This document shows, one piece after another, positions 1 through 6,943 of a stretch of DNA of 9,160 bases. Origin of the DNA: Myxococcales bacterium (GTDB lineage Bacteria; Myxococcota; Polyangia; Fen-1088); assembly GCA_003155465.1 (NCBI GenBank), contig PMCR01000370.1, forward strand, positions 1-9,160. The letters are read 5' to 3'. The position numbers and the translations under genes are program-made. Below the pieces are notes generated by a model that ran no database searches, had not been told where the DNA came from, and saw only the letters and a program-made list of their open reading frames with translations. Numbering within the stretch: the first letter of the stretch is position 1; each line of letters starts with the position of its first letter.

Positions 1-218
1 GCCGCGTGCCGCTCGCGCACACGCGAGTCGCCCACGCTGAGCCGCTTTCCGCTGGTCGCTCACGCTCACGCTGGCCGATCTGTGCTGGCCCGGAGGGCCG
101 GTCGCCGATGTGGGCTAGGCCCATCGAGGGCGGATACTCGACGTACTTAGCCGACGAGCAACGACGCCAGCGCGCGAAGGACCGAGCTAGATGTGAGCAT
201 AGCGGCGCGGTCGGGGCA
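1..218. other. Non-coding left edge, downstream of the first GH2 gene
   Basis: No gene is supported here. A plus-strand open frame crosses the segment but runs into the 3' end of the GH2 gene on the other strand. It has no recognisable domain and an Arg/Ala-rich composition typical of a high-GC chance frame. Two small GC-rich hairpins are visible: 85-101 (stem around GGCCC/GGGCC, loop GGA) and 111-123 (TGGGC-TAG-GCCCA). They lie about 95-135 bases past the GH2 stop and lack a T-tract, so they could be weak transcript-end structures but are not good intrinsic terminators. Confidence 0.45.
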
Positions 219-2732
219 CTAGCCTCCACCAACCGGCGCAATACCGCTCCTGTCAACACAGTTGATGGTTACGCTGCCGCTCGTTAGTCCCGGAGAAGTG
301 GCGGTCACCGTAATGGATCCCGGCGTATAGGACCTCATGGTCATTTTCGCCATGCCGTATCGGATGCACCTGGTGTCTGGACACTTGGAATCAAAGGTCA
401 TTGAAGGACCAGTGGGGAAGAGTCCGCCACCCGAGGTCACGGTGAGCGTGATCGGGGCAGTGCTGTCTATTGCGGTACCGTCGGCGGCCGCTATCTGAGC
501 GGAAAGCTCGGTGTCATCCGTGCCGTCGTTCCCTATAGTAAGGGCATCCGCGGTCAGGACTATCTTTGCCCCCGTACCGCTGGCAGGCAACTTATAGGCG
601 GTTCCCAGCTTCTCCTGTCGGTATTGATACCATTCCGGTCCCGGAATTCTGTAGTAATCAACCACACCGCCTAGCCCACCGTTGTCACTCAGGAACGAGC
701 CGTAGCCATAGCCCACCCATCGGACCTGTCCTGCTCGCCATGGATAGGCCGCAACGCCAACATGGTCGTAGTACTCAGTTACCACATTGGGCTTCCCCGG
801 GTCTTGATAGGTAGCCGCGGTCGCCCCATCCCCATTGTATCCGATGACATCGGCCAGTTGGTCGAACCCGCTTCGTTGAGCGCCACCCACCGCGGACTTC
901 CTTGAGGGATCGAGAGTCTCGGCGAGAGCCGCCAGAACCTTGTAGAACGCCTTGCAATTGGTCATGGGTGTTCCGCTGGTCACGTCGAACGTTTCATTTC
1001 CCATGCTCCATATGATGATGCTTGGGTGGTTTCTTCTTTCGCGGATGAACTCCGTCAACTGCTGCTTCAGATTGTCTTGGAAAGGTTGCTCGTCTGCAGT
1101 CTTGACAGGATAGGAGCTTTGCCGCCAACCGCCGTCTTGGCTGTCACTATAGCCGCCCACTCCCCAGAAATCGTTTTCCGCCCATTCCATGATCCCCAAC
1201 TGGTCGGCCGCATCATCCCAGGAAACGTCATGGGGGTTGTGACATTCCCTGATTAGATTGAAGCCGGCCTCCTTCATAAGCTTCACGTCCCTGCGAAAGC
1301 CCGCATTGGTCTGTGCAATGCCCCAGCCGGCGCGATCGTCGTGCGCATTGATGCCATCGATCAAGACATGGTTTCCATTCATGAAGAATCCCTTGTCGGC
1401 CGTCCACTCGACCGACCTGATTCCCAGCGGACTCTCGTAGTTGTCCACCGCACCGTTCCCATTCGACACGCTTGTGAGCACCTTGTACATGTAGGGTGTT
1501 TCGACCGACCATAGATGCGGATTTGCAATGGCCGAACTGGTTTGGTCGAACTGGTACACCGCCCCGGCGGCGATTGATTGGGTGCTTTCCATGGACGTGA
1601 CCACGGCATTGCTTGCGTCGACGATAGTCGTGGTCACCTTGCAGTTCGCCGCCGCCGCGTTCTCATTCTTTACTTCTGTTTTGACGTTGACCGTTGCCGA
1701 AGCCGCTGAAACCGTGGGCGTGGTGACAAAGGTGCCGTACCACGTGACGTGGAGCGGATCGGTCACGACCAGGTACACGTCCCTGTGGATGCCACCTAGG
1801 AACAACCAGTCACCGGCGCGCGGGGCGATTTGCGCGTTCCAGAGGTTGTTGACCCGTACGGCGATGACATTGTCGCCTGCGGAAACGGCGTCGGTAATAT
1901 CGAAATAGAAGCCGGTAAATCCGCCTTTGTGATCTCCCGCCTGTTTTCCGTTTACATATACCTCGGCGACCTGAAAGGCCGCTTCAAACTCCAGAACGAT
2001 TCTCTTGGACGTCTTCCATTCCGCTTGGACATTGAAATGCTTCCGGTACCAGCCGTATCCCACGTACCAGAACACCCCCTTCTTGAGTGCATAGTATGGG
2101 GTGTCAAATACATGAGGCAGGTTCACCTTGTTCCACGAAGTGTCACTGAACCCGGTCGCTTCCGCACCGGTTGCGTCACCCTTGTAGAATCTCCAGTCAG
2201 CATTGAGGATGGTCTTGATCCGCGGACCCGATGCGGGCGGTGTTCCACCAGTCGGCGTGGCGCCGCCGGTGTTGGGCGCACCGCCGCTGGCGGGAGTACC
2301 GCCGGTGGTGCCGCCGGTACCCTTGCCCCCGGTGGCGGACACACCGCCGCTGGCGGGCTGGCCGCCGGTGATGCCGCCGGTGATGCCGCCGGTGCCCTTG
2401 CCCCCGGTGGCGGACACACCGCCGCTGGCGGGGGTACCGCCGGTGATGCCGCCGGTACCCTTGCCCCCGGTGGCGGACACACCGCCGCTGGCGGGCTGGC
2501 CGCCGGTTGCGGACTGACCGCCCTCTGCAGACGTGCCGCCCGGGATTGGCGTGCCGCCGGTCACATCCCCAGCCGCGGCCGAGACACCGCCTGAACCGGG
2601 CGCCCCCGCGGTCGTGGTTGGACCCGTGCCCGTCGAATCGCAGCCCTGGAGCAAGGTGATGGCGCCGCCAAGGAGCAGGGCCACGCACCCTCGCACGAGA
2701 GCTTCCATAGCCTTCCGAGTTCTGGTTCGCAT
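219..2732 (-). CDS. Glycoside hydrolase family 2 lipoprotein (beta-galactosidase-like), copy A
   Basis: Predicted exo-acting GH2 glycosidase of 837 residues. It has a basic N-terminus, a hydrophobic stretch and a lipobox LLQGC (Cys31), indicating a lipid-anchored exported enzyme. Residues 32-170 are a Gly/Ser/Thr/Ala linker with tandem repeats. The GH2 sugar-binding (jelly-roll) domain is about 174-329, the Ig-like domain about 330-441, and the TIM barrel about 442-709. The barrel carries the acid/base Glu580 in WSMGNE and a probable nucleophile Glu653 in VVTEYYD. Residues 720-824 look like a bacterial Ig-like (Big_1/invasin-type) domain. I chose the ATG at 2732 because GGAGG lies 5 bases upstream; a GTG at 2765 in the same frame is less likely. 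The motif ECHNPHD replaces the usual SHYP of the family. Beta-galactosidase is only the default guess; beta-mannosidase, beta-glucuronidase or another GH2 activity is possible. It is closely related to the plus-strand gene starting at 7239. Confidence 0.93.
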   Translation of the reverse strand: MRTRTRKAMEALVRGCVALLLGGAITLLQGCDSTGTGPTTTAGAPGSGGVSAAAGDVTGGTPIPGGTSAEGGQSATGGQPASGGVSATGGKGTGGITGGTPASGGVSATGGKGTGGITGGITGGQPASGGVSATGGKGTGGTTGGTPASGGAPNTGGATPTGGTPPASGPRIKTILNADWRFYKGDATGAEATGFSDTSWNKVNLPHVFDTPYYALKKGVFWYVGYGWYRKHFNVQAEWKTSKRIVLEFEAAFQVAEVYVNGKQAGDHKGGFTGFYFDITDAVSAGDNVIAVRVNNLWNAQIAPRAGDWLFLGGIHRDVYLVVTDPLHVTWYGTFVTTPTVSAASATVNVKTEVKNENAAAANCKVTTTIVDASNAVVTSMESTQSIAAGAVYQFDQTSSAIANPHLWSVETPYMYKVLTSVSNGNGAVDNYESPLGIRSVEWTADKGFFMNGNHVLIDGINAHDDRAGWGIAQTNAGFRRDVKLMKEAGFNLIRECHNPHDVSWDDAADQLGIMEWAENDFWGVGGYSDSQDGGWRQSSYPVKTADEQPFQDNLKQQLTEFIRERRNHPSIIIWSMGNETFDVTSGTPMTNCKAFYKVLAALAETLDPSRKSAVGGAQRSGFDQLADVIGYNGDGATAATYQDPGKPNVVTEYYDHVGVAAYPWRAGQVRWVGYGYGSFLSDNGGLGGVVDYYRIPGPEWYQYRQEKLGTAYKLPASGTGAKIVLTADALTIGNDGTDDTELSAQIAAADGTAIDSTAPITLTVTSGGGLFPTGPSMTFDSKCPDTRCIRYGMAKMTMRSYTPGSITVTATSPGLTSGSVTINCVDRSGIAPVGGG
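2311..2495 (-). repeat. Near-identical in-frame DNA repeats in the GH2 copy A linker
   Basis: A 47-base block occurs three times, at 2311-2357, 2386-2432 and 2449-2495. Copies 1 and 3 are identical and copy 2 differs by one base. The start-to-start spacings are 75 and 63 bases, both multiples of three. The block encodes the recurring peptide PASGGVSATGGKGTGG on the minus strand, and the spacing changes come from adding or losing short ITGG-type units. Partial copies flank the array. This is a minisatellite-like coding repeat whose length can change without a frameshift. Confidence 0.9.
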
Positions 2733-2994
2733 CGCAGCCTCCATGGTCAGCAGAAACAGGGACACGAAGCCGCAGAATCGGGTTTGAAAATCCTACATTG
2801 CGACCAAGATGGTTCACGCCCGTTGACGGGCCGCGCTGCTCCCGGCGCAGCATAGGCGTACCGACCAAGGCCGCCCATAATCACTGGCGCAGCGGTGTGT
2901 AGGTCACGCCCGGGCGGTCGCAGCCGGCCCGGCACTCTCGGTGACCCCGGCTGGCCTGTGGTCCGGCGAAGCCGATCCAGTTTGCCCTGGAGTT
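2733..2994. other. Intergenic region between the DUF362-like gene and GH2 copy A
   Basis: No gene seen in these 262 bases. Near the end of the DUF362-like gene there is a short hairpin at 2964-2974 (CGGC-GAA-GCCG) and a 7-bp inverted repeat CAGCCGG/CCGGCTG at 2921-2927 and 2947-2953; neither has a T-tract. On the minus strand TAGGAT (2795-2790) is a weak -10 candidate about 58 bases before the GH2 start, with no convincing -35. The gap is long enough for the GH2 gene to have its own promoter, but read-through from the genes upstream is equally possible. Confidence 0.4.
2738..2742 (-). promoter_or_regulatory. Shine-Dalgarno site of GH2 copy A
   Basis: On the minus strand this reads GGAGG, 5 bases before the ATG at 2732-2730. 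It decides the start codon: the upstream in-frame GTG (2765) and ATG (2744) have no comparable site, and the ATG at 2744 overlaps the ribosome site itself. Confidence 0.8.
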
Positions 2995-3096
2995 TCAGAC
3001 AAAGCGTCGAAGCTTCTTGACCACCACTGCGCCGAAGGCCAGCAGCGCGCCCCAGCGGGTGGCACGCCGGTCCACCCCGGCGACACTACAACCGCC
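2995..3096 (-). other. MYXO-CTERM-like C-terminal anchor of the DUF362-like protein
   Basis: The last 33 residues run from a Gly-rich end through Cys527 (GGGCSVAG) to a short hydrophobic segment (WGALLAFGAVVV) and a basic terminus (KKLRRFV). This order of Cys motif, helix and basic cluster is that of MYXO-CTERM sorting signals known from Myxococcota. An Arg pair between the Cys and the helix is a deviation, and the helix is short, so the family match is not certain. Confidence 0.6.
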
Positions 3097-4668
3097 CCCA
3101 GAATTCCCGCCGTGAGCCGTCGCATCCGTGGTTCCGGTGCTGCCACCCTCCGAGCTGGCGCCCGTGCCGGTTCCAGCGCTGGTTCCGCCAGTCGTCGCCG
3201 ATCCTCCCGATACCGACGCAGCGCTTGTCGCGGCGCCGCCGGTGCCGCCCGCACCGCTACCAGCGGAGGTGGTGCCGCCGCGGCCGGTGGTCCCGCCGGC
3301 TGCGCTGGCACCGCCGCTGTCCGCGCCTCCGGACCCGCTGGTCCCGCCACTGCCGCCCGCGCCTCCGGACCCGCTGGTCCCGCCGCTGTCCGCGCCTCCG
3401 GACCCGCTGGTCCCGCCACTGCCGCCCGCGCCTCTGGACCCGCTGGTCCCGCCGCCCCCGCCCGCGCCCCCGGACCCGCCAGATCCCCCGTTGCCGCCGG
3501 TGACGGCGGGCCAATTGGGGGGAGTGCATTCAACCCACTGCAGAGCGTCCGTCGCGGCATAGCCGAAGCTGCTGAGAAATTGCGGAAGCAGGGTGTTCCC
3601 GTTGGTTACTCCCAGCGCTGGCATGGGACCGCTGGCCATGATGGTTGAGTTGAGAAGAAGTTTGGTCGCCGTGAGGTAGTCTACGATGGGGGCAAAGGTC
3701 CCCATGACGATCCGATCTGCTCTGACGCTCCAAGTGGCGCTGTTGCCGCCGTTTGCCAGCAGCCCATCCACAATACACAGTTGCTGACGGACCGGATTGC
3801 CACCGAGGATGGCGGCATGTTTGTTTATGTTGAAAATGGCTTCTAGCACGTGCAACCCCGTCGAACTCGGTGAGGCGTCGGTCCCCTGGTTGATGAAAGT
3901 CCCGAGATGGCCCTTCATGCACAGGGAACAACTGCCGAACCCGTACGATGTTCCGGGACCGCTATGGACCTTCAACGTGCAGATATCCACCAGGATGTCG
4001 ATGACGCCATTGACAAGGTCAGCGGGAGCCGAGATGCTTTTCGTACTGGCGGCAATGGTGACCGGTACCATGCCGCCCAGTGATTGCGCATTCTTGCTGA
4101 CAGTTGCGCGTATTTTGGTTGCGTCGGTCAAGCTGGCGTAGGTGGAATAGGTCGCTGAAGCATCGGCGTTGGCGTCATACAGGATGATATTCGCCGCTGT
4201 AACCCCCAACTGATCGATGAACACATCGCAGAGCTTCTTGATAATCGCTACCCGGGGATGGTTTCCGGTAGCGCCTTGAATCGCATTCGTCTTGATAGCC
4301 ACCTTCGTGCTCGCCCACTGTTTGCTCGACCGGAAGATCGTGCTCCAGGCATCGGCCGCGGTGGCCTTTTGGGCCAGCTGGATTGCCATCTGGTCCAGGT
4401 TGGAGGCGACCAGATTCCCATTGACCGAGTTGTTCTGGTTCGCCCAGCTTACGTTCGGGGGCAGGCTCGTGAGCATGCTCACGTCGTGGCAGCAGATGAC
4501 CCGCTTGTTGTCGATGGCCGGATTGACCTGCATGCCGCTTGACCACCCCGCAGTCGACTGGGCGAAAAGCTTGTCGAATCTTAGGGCACTGATTCCCATC
4601 GCGCCCGCCGCGCCCGCCGCGGCAGTCTTGAGAAAATCGCGGCGCTTGGGGGGTAGACTTGCAGGCAT
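2995..4668 (-). CDS. Tat-exported DUF362-like protein with Gly-rich linker and MYXO-CTERM-like tail
   Basis: Protein of 557 residues. The N-terminus has a twin-arginine signal (KRRDFLK, residues 8-14) followed by an Ala/Gly-rich hydrophobic segment. The folded part, about 40-385, resembles DUF362: KVAIKTN near 122-128, then HPRVAIIKKL, NIILYDAN, and CIVDGLLANGG further on. A CxxC motif (Cys247, Cys250 in CSLCMKGH) plus Tat export suggests a cofactor or metal bound before export, which is inference. Residues 391-525 form a Gly/Ser linker with tandem repeats. The tail has GGGCS (Cys527), a hydrophobic helix and the basic end KKLRRFV, resembling a MYXO-CTERM signal. The ATG at 4668 is chosen because AGGAAGGG lies 8 bases upstream; the longer frame needs a TTG at 4719. 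It starts 80 bases after the esterase stop, so the two are likely cotranscribed. The molecular function is unknown. Confidence 0.88.
   Translation of the reverse strand: MPASLPPKRRDFLKTAAAGAAGAMGISALRFDKLFAQSTAGWSSGMQVNPAIDNKRVICCHDVSMLTSLPPNVSWANQNNSVNGNLVASNLDQMAIQLAQKATAADAWSTIFRSSKQWASTKVAIKTNAIQGATGNHPRVAIIKKLCDVFIDQLGVTAANIILYDANADASATYSTYASLTDATKIRATVSKNAQSLGGMVPVTIAASTKSISAPADLVNGVIDILVDICTLKVHSGPGTSYGFGSCSLCMKGHLGTFINQGTDASPSSTGLHVLEAIFNINKHAAILGGNPVRQQLCIVDGLLANGGNSATWSVRADRIVMGTFAPIVDYLTATKLLLNSTIMASGPMPALGVTNGNTLLPQFLSSFGYAATDALQWVECTPPNWPAVTGGNGGSGGSGGAGGGGGTSGSRGAGGSGGTSGSGGADSGGTSGSGGAGGSGGTSGSGGADSGGASAAGGTTGRGGTTSAGSGAGGTGGAATSAASVSGGSATTGGTSAGTGTGASSEGGSTGTTDATAHGGNSGGGCSVAGVDRRATRWGALLAFGAVVVKKLRRFV
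3323..3489 (-). repeat. Tandem DNA repeats in the DUF362-like protein linker
   Basis: A unit of about 26 bases beginning GCGCCTCCGGACCCGCTGG on the plus strand recurs at 3323, 3359, 3392, 3428 and 3464, giving periods of 36, 33, 36 and 36 bases. All are multiples of three. The first three copies match over the core; the fourth has one change and the fifth is more diverged. On the coding strand the array yields alternating GGTSGSGGAGGS and GGTSGSGGADS peptides. The sequence is unrelated to the repeat of the GH2 linker although the amino acid composition is alike. Confidence 0.88.
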
Positions 4669-4676
4669 TGTCGTAT

Positions 4677-4684
4677 CCCTTCCT
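4677..4684 (-). promoter_or_regulatory. Shine-Dalgarno site of the DUF362-like gene
   Basis: Reads AGGAAGGG on the minus strand, 8 bases before the ATG at 4668-4666. It supports this ATG, which also places the Tat motif eight residues from the N-terminus, over the TTG 51 bases further upstream. Confidence 0.75.
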
Positions 4685-4736
4685 AGTTGACTGATACCGG
4701 AGGGAGAGGGGAAAGCCAAGTGCTTGTCCTCAAATC

Positions 4737-4748
4737 ATGACCGGTCAT
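4737..4748. promoter_or_regulatory. 12-bp perfect palindrome between esterase and DUF362-like genes
   Basis: ATGACCGGTCAT is a perfect 12-base palindrome lying directly against the esterase stop codon, inside the 80-base gap before the DUF362-like gene. It could be a dimeric regulator site or a compact RNA structure, but with no loop and no T-tract it is not an intrinsic terminator. A perfect 12-base palindrome is expected about twice by chance in a window of this size, so a function is unproven. Confidence 0.25.
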
Positions 4749-4862
4749 CTAGCTTCTTCGTCTTTGACGGTTGCGGCGAGCGCCCAGCACCAGCAGTACG
4801 CCGAGGGCCAGAGCGGCGATGTCCGATGAGCCGCTGGTGCGGCTTCCCAGGCTGCAGGAGCC
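4749..4862 (-). other. MYXO-CTERM-like C-terminal anchor of the esterase
   Basis: The last 37 residues contain GAGSCSLG (Cys657), a spacer, a hydrophobic helix (IAALALGVLLVLGA) and a strongly basic end (RRNRQRRRS). This is a good match in layout to MYXO-CTERM sorting signals, which are thought to be cleaved and processed to leave the protein on the cell surface. It is the cleaner of the two tails in the window. Confidence 0.75.
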
Positions 4863-6824
4863 GGCTCCATTACTTGTGGCCGCGGTCGCTGGCGCAGTGC
4901 TGACGGTGGATGTGGCAGTGGATAGGGCGGTGGTCCCCCCGGCTCCGATGCTCCCCGCCGAGCCGGTGATCCCGCCCGAAGCCGCGTTTCCACCTGCGCC
5001 CGCATTTCCCGCCGAACCGGTGTCTCCAGCCGATCCGCTGATCCCCCCCGACCCGGCGTTGCCCCCCGAGCGGGTGGTCCCGCCCGGGCTGGCGGTGCCC
5101 CCCGACCCGACGCTGCCACCCGAACCGGTGTCTCCTGAGCGGGTATTTCCCCCCGAACCAGTGTTCCCCCCCGCTGCGGTGTTGCCGCCGGAGCCGGTGT
5201 TGCCCCCCGCGTCTCCCGTGGCAAGCACGCTGCCGTCCTTCGGCCCGACCACGACGGCGTCTACCGTGCCCACGTTGGCGTCCTTGGGATTGACCACGCT
5301 GGCATCGGTCTTCCCGCCCACGCCACCATCCGGGGTGCCAGGGAGGGGTGCGGGCAGGGCAGGGACGTCGGTTCGGAACGGCGAGGAGGGCAGCGCGGGC
5401 GTGCCTTTGTTGTAGAGGCTGGGGGTCGGATTGCCTGCCCAGCAGTAGCGCGCGTTTTTCGGCGCCGTGACCGAGGCGGCGGAGACAAGAATGGTCGAAT
5501 CGGGCTGAACGACGGCGGTTGCGGTGACGTAGTTGTTGTCGGCGCCGGCGATCTCAAACCCGGTGGCGGTGTCTCCCTTGAAGGCCACGCCGGCTTCTGT
5601 ATGGGTGAAGCTGAGCCGGATGGAACTGCCTTCAATGGCCATATGATCGTAGAGCGGCCCGTAGTCAACGACGTCCTGTCCGTAGGCAACTGCTTCCGCC
5701 ACCAAGCCCAGACGCAAACCCACGTCCTGCTTGTCCGGGGGATGCACATAGGTGGGGACGCCGATGTCGATTGTGACGGCCAGCCCGGTGTTGGGAAGAT
5801 ACTGAGTCGTTTGCAGCTGTGCTTCGCGCAGCACGGGCCAACCGGAACTGGAAACGTTGTAGTTGGGGAGTTGGACAATGAGGAAGGTGAAGTCCTGTCC
5901 CCATGCCTTGCGCCAGGATGTGACCAGCCCCATCTGTAGATCCCGGTAGGTGTCTCCGCCCCAAGTCACCGACTCTCCTTGATACCAGATAACGCCGCGG
6001 ACGGCGTAGGGAACCAAGGGCGCGATCTGGCCATTGTAACAAATAATGGGATTGTGCTGGTTGGTGTAGTCCGGCTTCGCCAGGAACTGCGAAAACAGGG
6101 TCGCAACCGATGGGATGGCGTTGAGGGCCTCTTTGGACATCCAGCACTGAATGCAGCTAGCGCCGAAGGAGGCGTGGATGATACCAATGGCCACGTTGGG
6201 CAAAGCCTTGGCCAGTTCACGCGCAAAAAAGTAGCCGGCGGCCGAAAAGTTCGAGATGCTTTGAGGCGTGGCCACCATCCATGAGGTCTTGACCATTGAG
6301 GCATCTCGCGGCGTCGCAGACGGGTTCCAGGGAATGTTGCAGGAACGAATCAGTGGGTAGTTGGCGGCGGCGATTTCCTGCGCTTCATTGTTCAATCCGC
6401 AGCCCGCAAAGGTGCAGTGAACCCGGTAGTCCATGTTGGACTGTCCCGATCCGATCCACACTTCCCCCACATAGACGTCCGCCACAGTGACAGTTGACGA
6501 GCCGGTCACGGTCATGGGGAAGGGCCCCCCGGCGTCTTGGGCAGGCAGCCGCACCGTCCATTTCCCGTCGGACCCGGCAGTACCCGTGGCCTGCTGCGTG
6601 CCCAGCTTGACGGTGATGCTTTGGTTGGCCGTGTCCGTGCCCCACACCGGCACCTCCATGTTGCGCTGGACCACCATGTGATCGCTGAACAGGCTGGGCA
6701 AGGTGACCGCGGCTGTGGCTGGCGTGCTGAGGGACAGGCACGCCAGGGCGGTGGAGAGAAGGAGCAAGACACGCGTGCTGATTTTAATGGACTGACCATC
6801 GTTCAGCGTTCTTGAAGGTCGCAT
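4749..6824 (-). CDS. Secreted SGNH/sialate O-acetylesterase-family carbohydrate esterase with MYXO-CTERM-like tail
   Basis: Protein of 691 residues, probably removing O-acetyl groups from a glycan outside the cytoplasm. Sec signal peptide at about 13-39 with likely cleavage after PATAA. Family hallmarks follow: LFSDHMVVQR (45-54), a small beta domain, EVWIGSGQSNM with the nucleophile Ser129, GVIWYQGES (277-285), and VHPPDKQDVGLRLGL with the probable catalytic His361. Members of this family act on sialic acid, xylan or pectin acetyl esters, so the substrate is open. Residues 538-632 are a Gly/Ser/Thr/Asn linker, and the tail has GSCSLG (Cys657), a hydrophobic helix and the end RRNRQRRRS. The ATG at 6824 has GGAGG 6 bases upstream. 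It is the first gene of a probable three-gene minus-strand unit, divergent from GH2 copy B. The Asp often found two residues before the His is Tyr here. Confidence 0.92.
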   Translation of the reverse strand: MRPSRTLNDGQSIKISTRVLLLLSTALACLSLSTPATAAVTLPSLFSDHMVVQRNMEVPVWGTDTANQSITVKLGTQQATGTAGSDGKWTVRLPAQDAGGPFPMTVTGSSTVTVADVYVGEVWIGSGQSNMDYRVHCTFAGCGLNNEAQEIAAANYPLIRSCNIPWNPSATPRDASMVKTSWMVATPQSISNFSAAGYFFARELAKALPNVAIGIIHASFGASCIQCWMSKEALNAIPSVATLFSQFLAKPDYTNQHNPIICYNGQIAPLVPYAVRGVIWYQGESVTWGGDTYRDLQMGLVTSWRKAWGQDFTFLIVQLPNYNVSSSGWPVLREAQLQTTQYLPNTGLAVTIDIGVPTYVHPPDKQDVGLRLGLVAEAVAYGQDVVDYGPLYDHMAIEGSSIRLSFTHTEAGVAFKGDTATGFEIAGADNNYVTATAVVQPDSTILVSAASVTAPKNARYCWAGNPTPSLYNKGTPALPSSPFRTDVPALPAPLPGTPDGGVGGKTDASVVNPKDANVGTVDAVVVGPKDGSVLATGDAGGNTGSGGNTAAGGNTGSGGNTRSGDTGSGGSVGSGGTASPGGTTRSGGNAGSGGISGSAGDTGSAGNAGAGGNAASGGITGSAGSIGAGGTTALSTATSTVSTAPATAATSNGAGSCSLGSRTSGSSDIAALALGVLLVLGARRNRQRRRS
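4929..5213 (-). repeat. Degenerate Gly-rich repeat linker of the esterase
   Basis: Encodes residues 538-632, a run of imperfect units such as GGNTGSGGNTAAGGNTGSGGN and SGGISGSAGDTGSAGNAG. The repeat is clear in the protein, but the DNA units have drifted far more than in the linkers at 2311-2495 and 3323-3489, so this array looks older or less active. Confidence 0.7.
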
Positions 6825-6830
6825 GGACTA

Positions 6831-6835
6831 CCTCC
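6831..6835 (-). promoter_or_regulatory. Shine-Dalgarno site of the esterase gene
   Basis: Reads GGAGG on the minus strand, 6 bases before the ATG at 6824-6822. It fixes the start, which gives a plausible Sec signal peptide although the n-region of about 18 residues is rather long. Confidence 0.75.
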
Positions 6836-6924
6836 GTTGCAGAAAAGTGCGTCACATAGGCCTGTTGTCGGAGCGCGTCTAACCAGCGCTTCTGCCGGAA
6901 ACGCCCAAAAGACGCTGCGTAGAC

Positions 6925-6943
6925 CCGAGATTGCGCCTCTCGG
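6925..6943. promoter_or_regulatory. Hairpin CCGAGA-7-TCTCGG in the divergent region
   Basis: Perfect 6-bp stem (6925-6930 with 6938-6943) and a 7-base loop. On the plus strand it is followed by a T-rich stretch (CTTCGTTTCT), which makes it look like a weak terminator. No plus-strand gene ends there, so it may instead be an operator or a leader structure of the esterase transcript, about 100 bases before its start codon. Confidence 0.35.

Noticed and set aside
6..287. Plus-strand open frame at the left edge
   Set aside because: Its end overlaps the 3' end of GH2 copy A on the other strand. There is no ribosome site I can identify and no family similarity.
2311..2495. Possible CRISPR array from regularly spaced near-identical blocks
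   Set aside because: The gaps are 28 and 16 bases, and they themselves consist of the same coding repeat rather than unique spacers. The array is in frame within a GH2 gene.
2203..2517. Plus-strand Pro/Val-rich open frame opposite the GH2 copy A linker
   Set aside because: It is the antisense reading of the GGN-rich repeat, which gives Pro-rich frames automatically. It has no domain, and the minus-strand gene is clear.
3128..3562. Plus-strand Pro/Ala-rich open frame opposite the DUF362-like linker
   Set aside because: Shadow of the Gly/Ser repeat on the coding strand, with low complexity and no family features.
4771..5415. Plus-strand Pro-rich open frame of 214 codons opposite the esterase linker
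   Set aside because: Antisense shadow of the Gly-rich linker. The esterase frame continues through it with a coherent domain order and C-terminal anchor.
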